64,000 nt of DNA, from assembly GCA_029339505.1 (NCBI GenBank), contig JAQISU010000233.1, positions 5,628,001-5,692,000 on the forward strand. The letters run 5' to 3'. A program made the translations under genes and the position numbers. Each line of letters opens with the position of its first letter. The stretch's first letter is position 1. The DNA comes from Unio delphinus (lineage: Eukaryota > Mollusca > Bivalvia > Unionida > Unionidae). The notes under the pieces were generated by a model. That model was not told where the DNA came from. It saw nothing but the letters and a program-made list of their open reading frames with translations, and did not search any database. Of this stretch, positions 63,736 through 64,000 are shown piece by piece.

Positions 63736-64000
63736 CTGATCAATGTGGAATCGCATTACAATTATCTTTGCCAGTTCAGTACCCACGAATGTAGTTCTAG
63801 TATATTTTTTTTAACATTTTTTCCTCTCTCATTTTGGTGGTGATAGAAGAGTTATATTGATACATTTTGGTGGGGATTTAAAGGTAATTGCTATTCTTTA
63901 GAATATGAGCTCAGTGAGTGTATGTCTGTGTGTATTTTGTCGACAATGCACATTGAGTAATACAGCCTTGGTGATGATTTGGAAGTGAAATCTGTGTTCT
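63736..64000. other. Right edge, no gene seen
   Basis: Nothing recognisable; the transposon-like fragment may continue in decayed form. Confidence 0.45.

Overview
The window looks like nuclear DNA from an invertebrate animal, most probably a mollusc. It is AT-rich and gene-poor, full of long simple repeats, and carries tRNA-derived SINEs, a decayed LINE and a Ty3/gypsy retroelement. The one host gene has spliceosomal introns with GT...AG ends. The phylum is an inference from the repeat style and the gene's family relationships; no species can be named from the sequence alone.

Host gene. One protein-coding gene can be assembled with confidence: a vestigial / vestigial-like (Vg/VGLL) transcription cofactor on the + strand. 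It has four coding exons (26145-26216, 27021-27300, 34918-35322, 40849-40904). Every splice site fits and the frame holds across all three introns, giving 270 residues. It carries the TONDU (TEAD-binding) motif and the conserved block that follows it in Vestigial. Introns 2 and 3 are 7.6 and 5.5 kb and hold many of the window's simple repeats. No other intact host gene was found.

Mobile DNA. At 2372-8467 lies a Ty3/gypsy-type LTR retrotransposon on the - strand, with 807 and 805 bp LTRs, a polypurine tract and a 4-bp target duplication. Its domains run gag - protease - integrase - reverse transcriptase - RNase H remnant, so integrase precedes RT. That is the order described for the Gmr1-like group and differs from ordinary gypsy elements. 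The body is badly broken (frameshifts, stops, loss of the end of the integrase core, the RT catalytic box and nearly all RNase H), yet the LTRs differ by only about 1.5%. Other mobile remnants are a 5'-truncated LINE RT pseudogene (47286-48320), at least five copies or fragments of one tRNA-headed SINE family, one or two further SINE-like units, and an SGNH/esterase-like pseudogene at the right edge.

Tandem and simple repeats. Minisatellite arrays have units of 43 bp (1-172), 44 bp with a 131-bp higher-order period (1107-1878), 23 bp (22026-22140), 29 bp (51885-52486), 30 bp (53665-53770), 52 bp (58896-59935) and 32 bp (60103-61170). More than 25 microsatellites are present, including a 235-bp (TA)n tract. 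Most long open frames outside the genes above are by-products of these repeats.

Unexplained structure. A diverged pair of about 275-bp blocks (43511-43785 and 58008-58280) keeps its internal spacing. A 94%-identical 88-bp pair lies just downstream of (GA)n tracts (32521-32608 and 57050-57137). A compositionally distinct block upstream of the vestigial gene (11585-11900) has three TEAD-type core motifs and is a candidate regulatory element.
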